Below the pieces are notes generated by a model. The model ran no database searches and was not told the origin of the DNA. It worked only from the letters and a program-made list of their open reading frames with translations. The position numbers and the translations under genes were made by a program. 64,000 nucleotides of DNA, from NCBI RefSeq assembly GCF_900113015.1, contig NZ_FONV01000016.1, positions 157,152 through 221,151 on the forward strand, written 5' to 3'. Shown here one piece after another: positions 1 through 8,278 of the stretch; positions within the stretch are counted from its first letter, which is position 1; every line of letters starts with the position of its first letter. The stretch is from Actinoplanes philippinensis. GTDB taxonomy: Bacteria; Actinomycetota; Actinomycetes; Mycobacteriales; Micromonosporaceae.

Positions 1-788
1 AGAGCCGCGATCCCGGCCAGCACGCCGAGTCCGAGCAGGTAAGCCAGGTGCCACATCTCCTGGGCGAGCGGCTGCCGGGGCAGCATGCCCCCCATGTCGA
101 CGAACCAGACCGGCCACAGCGCGAACCACGTCCGGGCGGGCACGACCTCGTAGGTGGTCGTTTCATACACGATGAAGTGCTGGTCGTACATGACGATGGT
201 GCCGAGCCACAGCGCGATCGCGGTCAACGGCAGCATCCCGGGCCACGGCAGCCAGCGGGCGACCGCGATGCCGAGCAGCCCGGCGCCGAGCACGATTGCC
301 GGCACCTGCAGGTACTCCAGCGGGGTGCGCTGATACACGCGGTCGTTGGCCGGGGCGAGTGGGGAGGCCGATTCGCCGATCATCAGCAGCACCAGCGCCC
401 CGCCGAGCCCGACGACAACCGGGCCGAGCAGCAACCCGACGACGGCGCCCACGGTGCGCTGCCGGTCGTCGACCGGGGTGGCGTCCAACACGTCGCGGAC
501 TTGAGAGCGATAGGTCGTGGCGGCAACGCGGTTGGCCGCCACGAAGGTCAACGGCGCGTAGATGAGCAGCACGCTCACGGACACGACGGAGTAGGCGAAG
601 TTGGCGGTCGGGCCGCCCTCGTTGTTGGCCCGGACCGTGACGGCAAACATGACGGCGTAGAGCATCACGATCGGATAGGCGGGGTGGCGCAGCATCCGGC
701 GGGCCTCGACGACGCCGAGTCGCCGTGCGGCCGGAGTCCACGCCCTCGCACGGCCGGCCGTGGCGGCCGAGGCGGGCGGCGCGCTCAT
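1..788 (-). CDS. ABC-2-like membrane permease, 3' part missing
   Basis: The frame opens at ATG 788 behind a GGGAGG ribosome site and runs off the left edge, so at least 262 residues are visible and the C-terminus is absent. After about 35 mostly polar residues come repeated hydrophobic stretches (YPIVMLYAVMFAV, VVSVSVLLIYAPLTFVAA, VVGLLLGPVVVGLGGALVLL, VPAIVLGAGLLGIAVA) separated by short charged loops. This is the pattern of ABC-type export permeases. A cytoplasmic loop with DVLDATPVDDRQRT follows the second segment, as in actinobacterial ABC-2 permeases. Substrate and ATPase partner lie outside the window. Call rests on topology, so the exact family is uncertain. Confidence 0.7.
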   Translation of the reverse strand, partial: MSAPPASAATAGRARAWTPAARRLGVVEARRMLRHPAYPIVMLYAVMFAVTVRANNEGGPTANFAYSVVSVSVLLIYAPLTFVAANRVAATTYRSQVRDVLDATPVDDRQRTVGAVVGLLLGPVVVGLGGALVLLMIGESASPLAPANDRVYQRTPLEYLQVPAIVLGAGLLGIAVARWLPWPGMLPLTAIALWLGTIVMYDQHFIVYETTTYEVVPARTWFALWPVWFVDMGGMLPRQPLAQEMWHLAYLLGLGVLAGIAA

Positions 789-853
789 CAGGTCGCCACC
801 TCCCTTATCGGACCGTCCTGAACAGTCTGTCCGGCGACGGGCCCGATCGGTTC

Positions 854-1119
854 ATGAACATCTTGTGGAGGCCGATGGCACCAGGCGGCGTCGTACGCGT
901 TGAGGTCGCCGACCGCGGCCTCGGTATTCCGGAAGCGGACAGGCCCAAGGTATTCGAGGCCTTCCACCCGTCGGCCAACAGCGGTAGCTACGTGGGCACC
1001 GGACTAGGGCTGGCCATATGCCGGCGCATTGTCGAACGACATGGCGGCCGCATCGGCGTCGAGCAACGTCCCGGGGCGGTAGCCGGTTCTGGTTCACGCT
1101 GCCGTTGCAGCCATGCTGA
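854..1119 (+). pseudogene. sensor histidine kinase remnant (ATPase C-terminus)
   Basis: Only the last part of a histidine kinase ATP-binding domain remains. The G1 box VEVADRGLGIPEADRPKVFE, the F-box region and the G2 motif GTGLGLAICRRIVERHGG are clear. Upstream the expected dimerisation and N-box segments are missing. Near 1078 the frame shifts by one base: the shifted frame reads GSRFWFTLPLQPC and stops at 1117-1119, the normal end of such kinases, while the unshifted frame runs into nonsense. The truncated start and frameshift make this a decayed gene. It sits between the partial permease and an IS110 transposase, consistent with element-driven erosion. Confidence 0.8.
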
Positions 1120-1471
1120 TCCGCAGCGGAAGATTTTCGAATCAGACGCAAGGCCGCGCCATCCGTCGTTCTCCAGACTTACTGCTGTCTCATGAGACGC
1201 AGACCGACTCGCCAGACGTCGGAAGCGTCGGCTAGCGAGCACACGGATCGCGGCTACTTGTTTCATTGATCTACGACCGCAGCCCGGCCAGGCTTGGTCG
1301 AGGTGACCGGTGGGATCGCTCTGTCGCGGCTGTCCACCGCAGGTTTGGTGTGACTCACTCATGGCATGCGCCTGCCGGTCACCGCGGCGCGGAGTGGCTC
1401 AAGAGGGGTATGCCCAGCTCAAAGTAGCGCTGCCCTCCCGTCGACCATCGGATCGAGGGAGAGGTAACCAG
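1120..1471 (+). other. non-coding 5' flank of IS110 element, possible bridge RNA region
   Basis: There is no supported protein gene here. The stretch lies directly upstream of an IS110-family transposase. In the IS110 subgroup the long non-coding left end is transcribed into a bridge RNA that pairs with donor and target DNA (established for IS621 and relatives). I could not fold it or locate the element end reliably, so the RNA is an inference from position. An AGAGGGGT string occurs both near 1400 and just after the transposase near 2640; its meaning is unknown. Confidence 0.3.
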
Positions 1472-2635
1472 ATGGGCCAGGTCGTCATCGGCGTAGACCC
1501 GCACAAGCGTTCCGCCACCATCGAGGTTATCGACCAGCGCGAACGCGTCCTGGGCAAGGGCCGGTTCGGCACCGACACCGACGGTTACCAGGCCATGCTC
1601 GCCGCTGGCCGTGAACACACCGACCGGATCTGGGCCGTCGAGGGCTGCAGCGGCATCGGCCGGCACGTCGCCCAACGCCTGGTCGCCGACGGCGAGACCG
1701 TCCTGGACGTCCCGGCGAAGCTGTCGGCCCGGGCGCGGGTGTTCTCCACCGGCCAAGGCCGTAAGACCGACCCGGTCGACGCCCACAGCGTCGCCGTCGT
1801 TGCTTTGCGCACCTCTGACCTGCGGCAGGTCGTCGTCGACGACACGACCGTGGCGTTGCGGCTTCTGGTCGACCGGCGTGATCAGCTTGGCCGGGCCCGC
1901 ACCGAGGCCGTGTCCCGGCTGCATCACCTGCTGCTCGAGTTGGTGCCGGGTGGGGCGAAGAAGTTCCTGTCCGCTCAGCAGGCGCGGGCGCTGCTCAACA
2001 CCGTCCGCCCGCGTGACGTCGTGGGCAAGACCCGCCGCTGGCTGGCATCCGAGCTGATCCACGAGCTCGTCACGATCGACAAGAAGATCAAGGTCGCGAA
2101 CGCCGAACTGACCGAGCTGGTCGACTCGACGGGCAGCCGACTGCGGACGCTTCACGGTATCGGCCCGTCCGGCGCCGCTCGCCTCATCGGCGACATCGGC
2201 GATGTCAGCCGGTTCACCGGCCGCGGTCACTTCGCGTCCTGGAACGGCACCGCCCCTATCGACGCGTCCTCCGGCGACCAGAACCGGCACCGGTTGTCGC
2301 GGGCCGGGAACCGGCGCATCAACCGGGTTCTGCACATCATGGCCGTCGTCCAGCTCCGCAACGACACCGAAGGACGCCGCTACTACCGGCGCAAACTCGC
2401 CGAAGGCAAGACCACCATGGAAGCCATGCGCGCCCTCAAACGCCGGCTCTCCGACGTCGTCTATCGGCTGATGACCGCCGACGCCAAGCGGCTCAGGACG
2501 GGCCCGGGAGGACAAGTGGGGGCGACTCTGCAATCCGGCGCGGCCGACCCAAACCCCAAGGCCGACACTTCGGAGAAGTCACTTCCCGGACCCGCCGAAG
2601 ACCACCTTAGAACACCGCTTCTCACCGCCTCTTGA
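1472..2635 (+). CDS. IS110-family transposase
   Basis: Recombinase of the DEDD/serine type that moves an IS110-like element. The start at ATG 1472 is chosen because GGGAGAGG precedes it and the family N-terminus VVIGVDPHKRSATIEV follows at once. RuvC-like acidic residues are visible in GVDPHK, AVEGCSG and KTDPVDAHSVA. The C-terminal Tnp_20 part carries RLRTLHGIGPSGAARLIGDI and WNGTAPIDASSGDQNRHR, which holds the serine region. At 387 residues it is full length. A Pro/Gly-rich tail ends the protein. No terminal repeats were identified, as usual for the family. Confidence 0.93.
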   Translation: MGQVVIGVDPHKRSATIEVIDQRERVLGKGRFGTDTDGYQAMLAAGREHTDRIWAVEGCSGIGRHVAQRLVADGETVLDVPAKLSARARVFSTGQGRKTDPVDAHSVAVVALRTSDLRQVVVDDTTVALRLLVDRRDQLGRARTEAVSRLHHLLLELVPGGAKKFLSAQQARALLNTVRPRDVVGKTRRWLASELIHELVTIDKKIKVANAELTELVDSTGSRLRTLHGIGPSGAARLIGDIGDVSRFTGRGHFASWNGTAPIDASSGDQNRHRLSRAGNRRINRVLHIMAVVQLRNDTEGRRYYRRKLAEGKTTMEAMRALKRRLSDVVYRLMTADAKRLRTGPGGQVGATLQSGAADPNPKADTSEKSLPGPAEDHLRTPLLTAS

Positions 2636-3062
2636 CACAGAGGGGTGCCATGAGAGTGAACTGCTTGGCCGCAGTCCAGCCGTGCTGCTTGGCGGCAAAT
2701 CCGGCCGCTAGTCAAGTCCGGATGCGGGATTCAACGGCAAAGCCAGACGCCGACTCCCTCGTATCGAGCCACTTCGCAGTCCAGCCGGCGAACGAAAAGG
2801 GACGAACCGACAATCCAGACGTGCTCGTCGGGATGCAGGAGCAGCGGTCGCGGGAGCTCAACCGCCCAATCACCGGCTTCCACCATGGTTACCAATGTCA
2901 GCCGTGCCACCGGCGCCGGATCGGTTCGGACAACTCCGCTGGAGTCATCCCCCTGACCCAGCTGCATCTGCATGCAAGGAGGCTACCGGCAGCGCTGCTT
3001 CGCCATGCAAAGACCGAGGCCATCCCGCACTCGTCCACACGTGTCAACGGTCAAGACGAAGT
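2636..3062. other. inter-element DNA, no supported gene
   Basis: About 430 bases lie between the IS110 transposase and the ISL3 left end. The start probably includes the IS110 right end. A minus-strand open frame at 2731-2973 has a protein-like stretch (AGDWAVELPRPLLLHPDEHV), but no family or good ribosome site was recognised, so it is not called as a gene. Confidence 0.4.
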
Positions 3063-4744
3063 GGCTCTGGCACGAAGTTCGTGATTGCGGGCGGACCCCG
3101 CGACGCACGGATGGTCTGATGTGGATGATCATGTGCGCGGTGTGGCGATCATGGTCTCGGGGTTCTGCTTCCGCACCTCGCGCCGTTGCGGATCAGTCAG
3201 GTACGTGCTGGCGGACGGTCGATCTGGCTGGACGCCGACGTTCTGGCTGATGAAGCGCGGTGTCCAGGCTGCGGAGGCAGGTCAGCGCGGGTGCACAGTC
3301 GGTACTGGCGGATCTTGACGGACTTGGCAATGGGCGGTCAGCAGACGCTGCTGAAGGTGCGGATCCGGCGGTTCTTCTGCGACGACGTCAGCTGCCCTCG
3401 GCGGACCTTCGCCGAGCAGGTGCCCGGCGTCACCACGCCCTACGCCCGGCGGACTCCGCTGCTGCGCGGCGTTCTGGAGAAGATCGCCTTGGCGCTGGGT
3501 GGGCGGCCAGGCGCCCGGATGACCCGTCTGCTGGCCGCCGAGGTGTCACGCACAACCATGTTGCGGCTGGTCCGAGCCTTGCCGGTGCCCGCGGCGGGAA
3601 CCGTGACCGTGCTCGGTGTCGACGACTTCGCGTTCCGCAAGGGCTGCAACTACGGCAGCATCCTGGTCGACATGCATACCGGCCGGCCCGTCGACCTGCT
3701 ACCCGACCGCCTCGCCGACACCTTCGCCGCCTGGCTGCGCGAGCATCCCGGCGCCGAAGTGATCTGCCGCGACCGCGCCAGCGGCTACGCCGAAGGGGGC
3801 CGGACCGGCGCTCCGGACGCGATCCAGGTCGCCGACCGCTTCCACCTGCTACAAAACCTCACCAAAGCCGTCGACCGGGCAGTCCGTGCTCACGGCAAAT
3901 GCCTCAAGGACCGGCCAGAATCCGAGGCCGTCGCCCAGCCGCGACCGGCGACGGACGCCCCCGAGGGCCGCCGGGTCGAGGTGACCCGACAGCGCCACGC
4001 CGAGATTCATGCTCTGCACGTCAAAGGCATCGGCAACACCGCGATCAGCCGGGCACTGAACCTCGACCACAAGACCGTGCTGCGCTACCTGCGGGCGGCA
4101 ACCGCCGACGAACTGCTCACCGAGGTCGTCCCCCGAATCCGTGACCTCGACAAATACGTCGCCTATCTCGCCGAGCGCTGGGAACAGGGATGCACCAACG
4201 CCGCCTGGCTGACCGCCGAGCTCCGCGGACGCGGCTACCGCGGCAGCGAACGCACCGTGCGCCGGCAGCTGCACCTGTGGCGTGACGGCAGCGTCAAACC
4301 GACCGCGGTAAAAGCGGTCGCGCCCAAGCCGCGAGAGGTGACCGGTTGGATCATCCGCCCCGCGGTCGAGCGCACTGAACGTGAACAGGCTGACCTGGCC
4401 CGCATTCTGCAACGATGCGACAGCCTGCGCACCGTTGACCGGCTGGTCAGCGACTTCGGTGGCATGCTCCGCCAACGCCAGGGCCAGCACCTGGACGCCT
4501 GGATCGCTCAGGCCCGAAGCAGCGGAGTCACTCAACTCGTCGGCTTCGCCGACGGCCTGATCAAGGACTATGACGCTGTCCGCAACGGGCTCACCCTGCC
4601 CTGGAGCAGCGGCGCGGTCGAGGGCAACGTCGGCAGACTCAAGACGATCAAGCGTCAAATGTATGGCCGCGCGAACTTCGATCTTCTGCGCCGCCGCGTC
4701 ATCCTCGCCGAGTAGGACACGATCACGAACTACGTGCCAGAGCC
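3063..4744 (+). mobile_element. ISL3-family insertion sequence, 1682 bp
   Basis: The element is bounded by inverted repeats of about 27 bases. The left end at 3063 begins GGCTCTGGCACGAAGTTCG; the right end, read inward from 4744, begins GGCTCTGGCACGTAGTTCG. They continue with few mismatches. It carries one transposase on the plus strand. ISL3 elements normally make an 8-bp target duplication, but the flanks (GACGAAGT left, AATTCCGG right) differ. The two sides may therefore have been rearranged after insertion. Confidence 0.93.
3186..4715 (+). CDS. ISL3-family transposase
   Basis: DDE-type transposase of an ISL3 element. The N-terminal zinc finger (CPGCGG near residue 26 and CDDVSCPRRTF near residue 65) is followed by the DDE domain with VLGVDDFAFRKGCNYGSIL, HPGAEVICRDRASGYAEG and the family-typical ADRFHLLQNL. 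A helix-turn-helix insert (GIGNTAISRALNLDHKTVLR) follows. The C-terminal GAVEGNVGRLKTIKRQMYGR carries the last acidic residue. The start is uncertain: TTG 3186 is used, but the family-like sequence LLPHLAPLRISQV begins before it without a good start codon, so the native N-terminus may extend upstream or use a rare codon. Confidence 0.9.
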   Translation: MRISQVRAGGRSIWLDADVLADEARCPGCGGRSARVHSRYWRILTDLAMGGQQTLLKVRIRRFFCDDVSCPRRTFAEQVPGVTTPYARRTPLLRGVLEKIALALGGRPGARMTRLLAAEVSRTTMLRLVRALPVPAAGTVTVLGVDDFAFRKGCNYGSILVDMHTGRPVDLLPDRLADTFAAWLREHPGAEVICRDRASGYAEGGRTGAPDAIQVADRFHLLQNLTKAVDRAVRAHGKCLKDRPESEAVAQPRPATDAPEGRRVEVTRQRHAEIHALHVKGIGNTAISRALNLDHKTVLRYLRAATADELLTEVVPRIRDLDKYVAYLAERWEQGCTNAAWLTAELRGRGYRGSERTVRRQLHLWRDGSVKPTAVKAVAPKPREVTGWIIRPAVERTEREQADLARILQRCDSLRTVDRLVSDFGGMLRQRQGQHLDAWIAQARSSGVTQLVGFADGLIKDYDAVRNGLTLPWSSGAVEGNVGRLKTIKRQMYGRANFDLLRRRVILAE

Positions 4745-4932
4745 AATTCCGGTGTCCGCGAGCCGGGACCCAACTGTCCGCTGACAAGGATTCTCGCGTT
4801 TCCGCTAGCAACACGGTCGGCGGCAGATCCGGATGTTCGATGTGAGCCAGATATGTCGAGCTGGTGAGGACGGTACGGCGTTCAGGCACCATCGACCATG
4901 AGCGGGGTGGAGGACCCCGTCATACTGGCGTG

Positions 4933-5787
4933 ATGGAGATCCACGAGTTTTGGCGGATCGTGGATCAAGCCCGCGACGATTCGGGCGTCACGGCGGGCCC
5001 GTTTGACGAAGCCGAGGTCGCCGAAGCGCTGGTCGCACGGCTGATGATGTTGTCGCCCAACGAGATCCTCGGTTTCGACGACCTTCTAGGTGAGGTCATC
5101 GGCCAGCTTGACAATCCGAGAGTCGCCCTCGCGTGTCAACTCATCACGGGTTTCCTCTCCGATGACCTTTTCTCGTCCTTCAGGGCTGGGCTCGTTGGTC
5201 TGGGGCGTCACACTGTGGAGCAGATCATCGCCGACCCCGACTGCCTGGCTGAGCACCCTGTCGTCATCGACATCGCCGCGGGGCGTTGTGAGCGGAAGTC
5301 GCTCGACGGTGAAAGCCTGCTGTTCGCGGCGTCATCCGCATATGCCCGGATCAGCGACGGCGACGAGGACGCTTTCTGGCACGCGGTCGATGCCCGCCGA
5401 GAGGCGATGGGATCCGGCGGTCTCGTGCGGCCGGCGGGGGAATCCGGTGCCGACGACGCCGAGCCCGTCCGCGAGGGACTGCCGCGCCTTTCGGCGCTTC
5501 TGCCTCCTGGACACTGGGCATCCGAATCACAACCAGCCAGGCCGGCGCCACAGGCTGATCCCGACGAGCGATGCCCGCTGTGCGGTGGTGCGTTGCGGGC
5601 GCACTCGGTCGAGTCAAGCAGCCGTCGCGAGGACGGGACTTTCCTCACGCGGGAATTCAGGCGGTGCCTAGATTGCTCACGGGTGGTTGAGCGCTTCAAG
5701 CACGCCGACAGCTGGGATGGGTGGCGGGAGTCAGACCCAGTCGAACTTGATCACCTTGTCGGCATACGGTTCTTACTCAACCAATAG
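4933..5787 (+). CDS. DUF4240-domain protein with C-terminal zinc ribbon
   Basis: The start at ATG 4933 gives MEIHEFWRIVDQARD, the usual opening of DUF4240 proteins. These are common in actinobacteria and of unknown function. The first 140 residues follow the family pattern (EILGFDDLLGEVIGQL, GFLSDDLFSSFRAGLVGLGR, IADPDCLAEHPVV). A Pro/Ala-rich linker leads to a C-terminal ribbon with CPLCGG near residue 214 and CLDC near residue 245, probably a metal site. The gene stands alone between an ISL3 element and a broken ligase. A short inverted repeat (TTCCAC/GTGGAA, 5792-5806) follows the stop. Confidence 0.8.
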   Translation: MEIHEFWRIVDQARDDSGVTAGPFDEAEVAEALVARLMMLSPNEILGFDDLLGEVIGQLDNPRVALACQLITGFLSDDLFSSFRAGLVGLGRHTVEQIIADPDCLAEHPVVIDIAAGRCERKSLDGESLLFAASSAYARISDGDEDAFWHAVDARREAMGSGGLVRPAGESGADDAEPVREGLPRLSALLPPGHWASESQPARPAPQADPDERCPLCGGALRAHSVESSSRREDGTFLTREFRRCLDCSRVVERFKHADSWDGWRESDPVELDHLVGIRFLLNQ

Positions 5788-5924
5788 CTATTTCCACGTC
5801 GTGGAATTGCAGGTAGCGAACCATTAGGAACACGGACAAAACGCACTCTTCTCGGCAGAAGCGGATAGGTGCTCAAGGTGGCGCTCAACGTCGGTAGCAC
5901 CGGCGCTCGAGCCATCACACCGAC

Positions 5925-6590
5925 ATGACTAGGTACGATTCGCTGATTTGTCTACGCCTGGGCTTGCCGTCGACCGACGATCAAGGGGTGCGCGCGGCTA
6001 CGGGGCTACCTTCCGCTATCGCCCCGATGCTGGCTACGCCCGGACCGGTGCCGACAGGCGAGGGGTGGGCAGCGGAGGCCAAGCACGACGGAATGCGAGC
6101 CGCGGTCAGCGCCGCCGATGGCCGCTGGCGCCTGCGTAGCCGCACCGGTCGCGACGTCTCGAGCACCTTCCCGGAACTGTCGGTGCTGCCGGAGCTGCTC
6201 GGCGGCCGTCGGGTGGCGTTGGACGGCGAACTGGTGGTCCTGGACCCTGCCGGCGTCTCGGACTTCACGCGTCTGCAGCAGCGCATCAGGGTACGCAACC
6301 CCAGCACGCGGCTGCTGCGCGCCGCGCCGGCCACCCTGTACGCGTTCGACCTGCTGGTCCTTGACTAACAGGATCTGCTAGCCGTGCCCTACACCGAACG
6401 CCGGGCGATGCTGGACGACCTGCAGCTGCACGGTGCTGGTGTGGACACGCCACCGTTCTTCGTCGACGGGGCCACTGAGCTGTACGCCGCAGCCCAGCAG
6501 CACGGCCTGGAGGGTATCGTCTGCAAGCGGCTGACCTCGCCCTACACTCCGGGTCAGCGATCTAAGACGTGGGTCAAGACGGTTTCTGTC
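5925..6590 (+). pseudogene. ATP-dependent DNA ligase, N-terminal half (broken)
   Basis: The adenylation domain of an ATP-dependent DNA ligase is recognisable. Motif I is EAKHDGMRAAV near residue 54, followed by ALDGELVVLD, LYAFDLLVLD and, further on, GLEGIVCKRLTSPYTPGQRS and KTWVKT. An in-frame TAA at 6366-6368 interrupts it, yet the same frame continues with QDLLAVPYTERRAMLDDL, so this is a nonsense mutation rather than a frameshift. Homology ends at about 6590 where mobile DNA begins. The missing OB-fold half lies at about 19483-19867 in the same orientation. The gene was probably a LigD/LigC-like repair ligase before disruption. Confidence 0.88.
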
Positions 6591-6612
6591 AGACACCCCA
6601 GCTTCTTGAATG

Positions 6613-7839
6613 TCAAGCTGCGGCAGGTTGTGTGCGGTGTGACCAGGCAGTCGTCTGGTCGTAGCGGGTGGTGGTTTTGAGGCAGCCGTGGAGGATGCCG
6701 ACGAGGCGGTTGCCGACCTGGCGCAGGGCGGCGTTGTGGCCGACCTCGCGGCCGCGGAGTTCGTCGTAGTAGGCGCGGACGCCGGGGTCGTGCAGGATCG
6801 CGGCGCCGGCCTGCATGTGCAGGGCGTCGACGAGGCGGTCGTTGTGGATGAACCGGGCGTGGACGGTCTTGGACTTGCCGGACTGCCGGGTGATCGGTGC
6901 GGTGCCGGCGTAGTTCTTGCGGGACTTGGCGTCGGCGTAGCGGCCGTCAGCGTCGCCGAACTCTGCGAGCACCCGGGCGCCGAGGATCACGCCGATGCCG
7001 GGCTGGCTGAGGTAGACCTCAGCGTCCGGGTGCTGACCAAAATGGGCCTCGACCTGCCCTTCGAGAGTGCGGATCTCGGTGTTGAGGGTTTGCAGGATCG
7101 CGACGGTGGCACGGACGGTGGCGGCGTAGGCGCCGGCGACGATGTCGGCCTGGCCCAGGTGCTCGGTGCGCAGGACCTGCTGGATCGCGGCGGCCTTGGC
7201 CACGAGGTCACGACGGCGGGCCTTCTTCAACACGGCGCTGATCTGCCCGATGGTCAGTTTCGCTGCCGCGGCCGGAGTGGGTGCCTTGGCCAGCAGTTCC
7301 AGGGCGTCCGCGCCGGTCAGCGTCAACGGCTGGTAGGCCGCCAGCGCCGCGGGGAAGTAATCGCGTAGCGCTGCCCGTAGCCGCAGCGTGTGCCGGGTGC
7401 GTTCCCAGATCAGCGTCTGGTGAGCGCGGGCCACGACCTTGACGGCCTCGGCGATGTCGGAGTCCGCGGCGACCTGCCGCAGCTGGTGACGGCGGGTTCT
7501 CACCATGTCGGCCAGGGTGTGCGCGTCGGCCTTGTCGCTCTTGGCCCCGGACAGCGACAGCAGCTCACGATGCCGGGCGGCCTGCTTCGGATTCACACCG
7601 TAGACCTGGTAGCCGGCCGCGACCAGCGCCCGTACCCACGGCCCGCGGTCGGTCTCGATGCAGACCAGCACGTCCGACGGTTTCGCGTCATCGGGCAGGA
7701 ACCCGGCGACGAGCTCGTGGAACCGGGTCATCCCGTCCACGCCCTCGGGTAGCCGGGCCGCGCGTACAGCCCGGCCGTGTACGTCCTGTATCTCCACGTC
7801 GTGGTGGTCTTCCGCCCAGTCATCACCGACGAACAGCAC
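6613..7839 (-). CDS. IS110-family transposase (second, distinct copy)
   Basis: DEDD recombinase of an IS110 element unrelated at close range to the one at 1472. GTG 7839 is preferred as start because GGAGATC precedes it and the protein then opens VLFVGDDWAEDHHDV. Landmarks are CIETDRGPW, LSGAKSDKADAHTLADM, the helical middle, then LSQPGIGVILGARVLAEFGD and YAGTAPITRQSGKSKTVHAR with the serine region. At 408 residues it is full length. It abuts the truncation point of the ligase fragment, so insertion of this element may have cut that gene. The unexplained 5' flank (7840 onward) is the expected site of its bridge RNA. Confidence 0.92.
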   Translation of the reverse strand: MLFVGDDWAEDHHDVEIQDVHGRAVRAARLPEGVDGMTRFHELVAGFLPDDAKPSDVLVCIETDRGPWVRALVAAGYQVYGVNPKQAARHRELLSLSGAKSDKADAHTLADMVRTRRHQLRQVAADSDIAEAVKVVARAHQTLIWERTRHTLRLRAALRDYFPAALAAYQPLTLTGADALELLAKAPTPAAAAKLTIGQISAVLKKARRRDLVAKAAAIQQVLRTEHLGQADIVAGAYAATVRATVAILQTLNTEIRTLEGQVEAHFGQHPDAEVYLSQPGIGVILGARVLAEFGDADGRYADAKSRKNYAGTAPITRQSGKSKTVHARFIHNDRLVDALHMQAGAAILHDPGVRAYYDELRGREVGHNAALRQVGNRLVGILHGCLKTTTRYDQTTAWSHRTQPAAA

Positions 7840-8278
7840 TTGCGATCTCCGCCCTGCCACAGATCCACAACGGCCGCCTGCGGAAGACTTCAGCGCCCTA
7901 ATGGACCAGTGCTCACGCCAACACCCGGCGGGCACGACACCCCATCAGCCGTTCGTCTCCCGACCACGAGCGGGGGCACGGTCTGACACCAGGACTCAAC
8001 CTCGGTCCAGGCAAGGGAAGTGCTCACCCGCTCGCGGCTACCAGCTACCGAGTCTGCCAGCGGCTGACCCGGTAGCTCCCATTAGGCAAGAACCGGTGTA
8101 CGCACTGAGATACAGCAGTTCACGTCAGCACCGCTCCTAGCCTGTTATCCGCGACATGTGTCGCCGCAAGCCTCGAGAGGCCTCAGAGGGTTGAAGTTTC
8201 ACCCCTGACCGGGCATGCGCCGGAGGTCCATGCCCACGAGGGTAATGGGTGAAATTGCAAGCCAAGTCCGTCGCGCGA
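7840..8278. other. non-coding flank between IS110 transposase and AAA+ gene
   Basis: About 440 bases with no supported protein gene. The part next to the transposase start is the likely non-coding end of the IS110 element, where a guide (bridge) RNA would be encoded if this copy follows its relatives. The part next to the AAA+ stop contains a strong nested inverted repeat, listed separately. Confidence 0.35.
8196..8255. repeat. nested double inverted repeat
   Basis: Outer arms TTTCACCC (8197-8204) and GGGTGAAA (8247-8254) enclose inner arms GGGCATG (8211-8217) and CATGCCC (8229-8235). The result could fold as a hairpin with an internal loop. It starts 24 bases beyond the stop codon of the AAA+ gene on the minus strand, so it may end that transcript, although no T-run follows. 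It could equally be the end of a small mobile palindromic element. Confidence 0.55.

Noticed and set aside
2731..2973. 80-codon minus-strand frame between IS elements
   Set aside because: It has some protein-like stretches but no recognised family, no clear ribosome site and lies in element debris, so it was not called.
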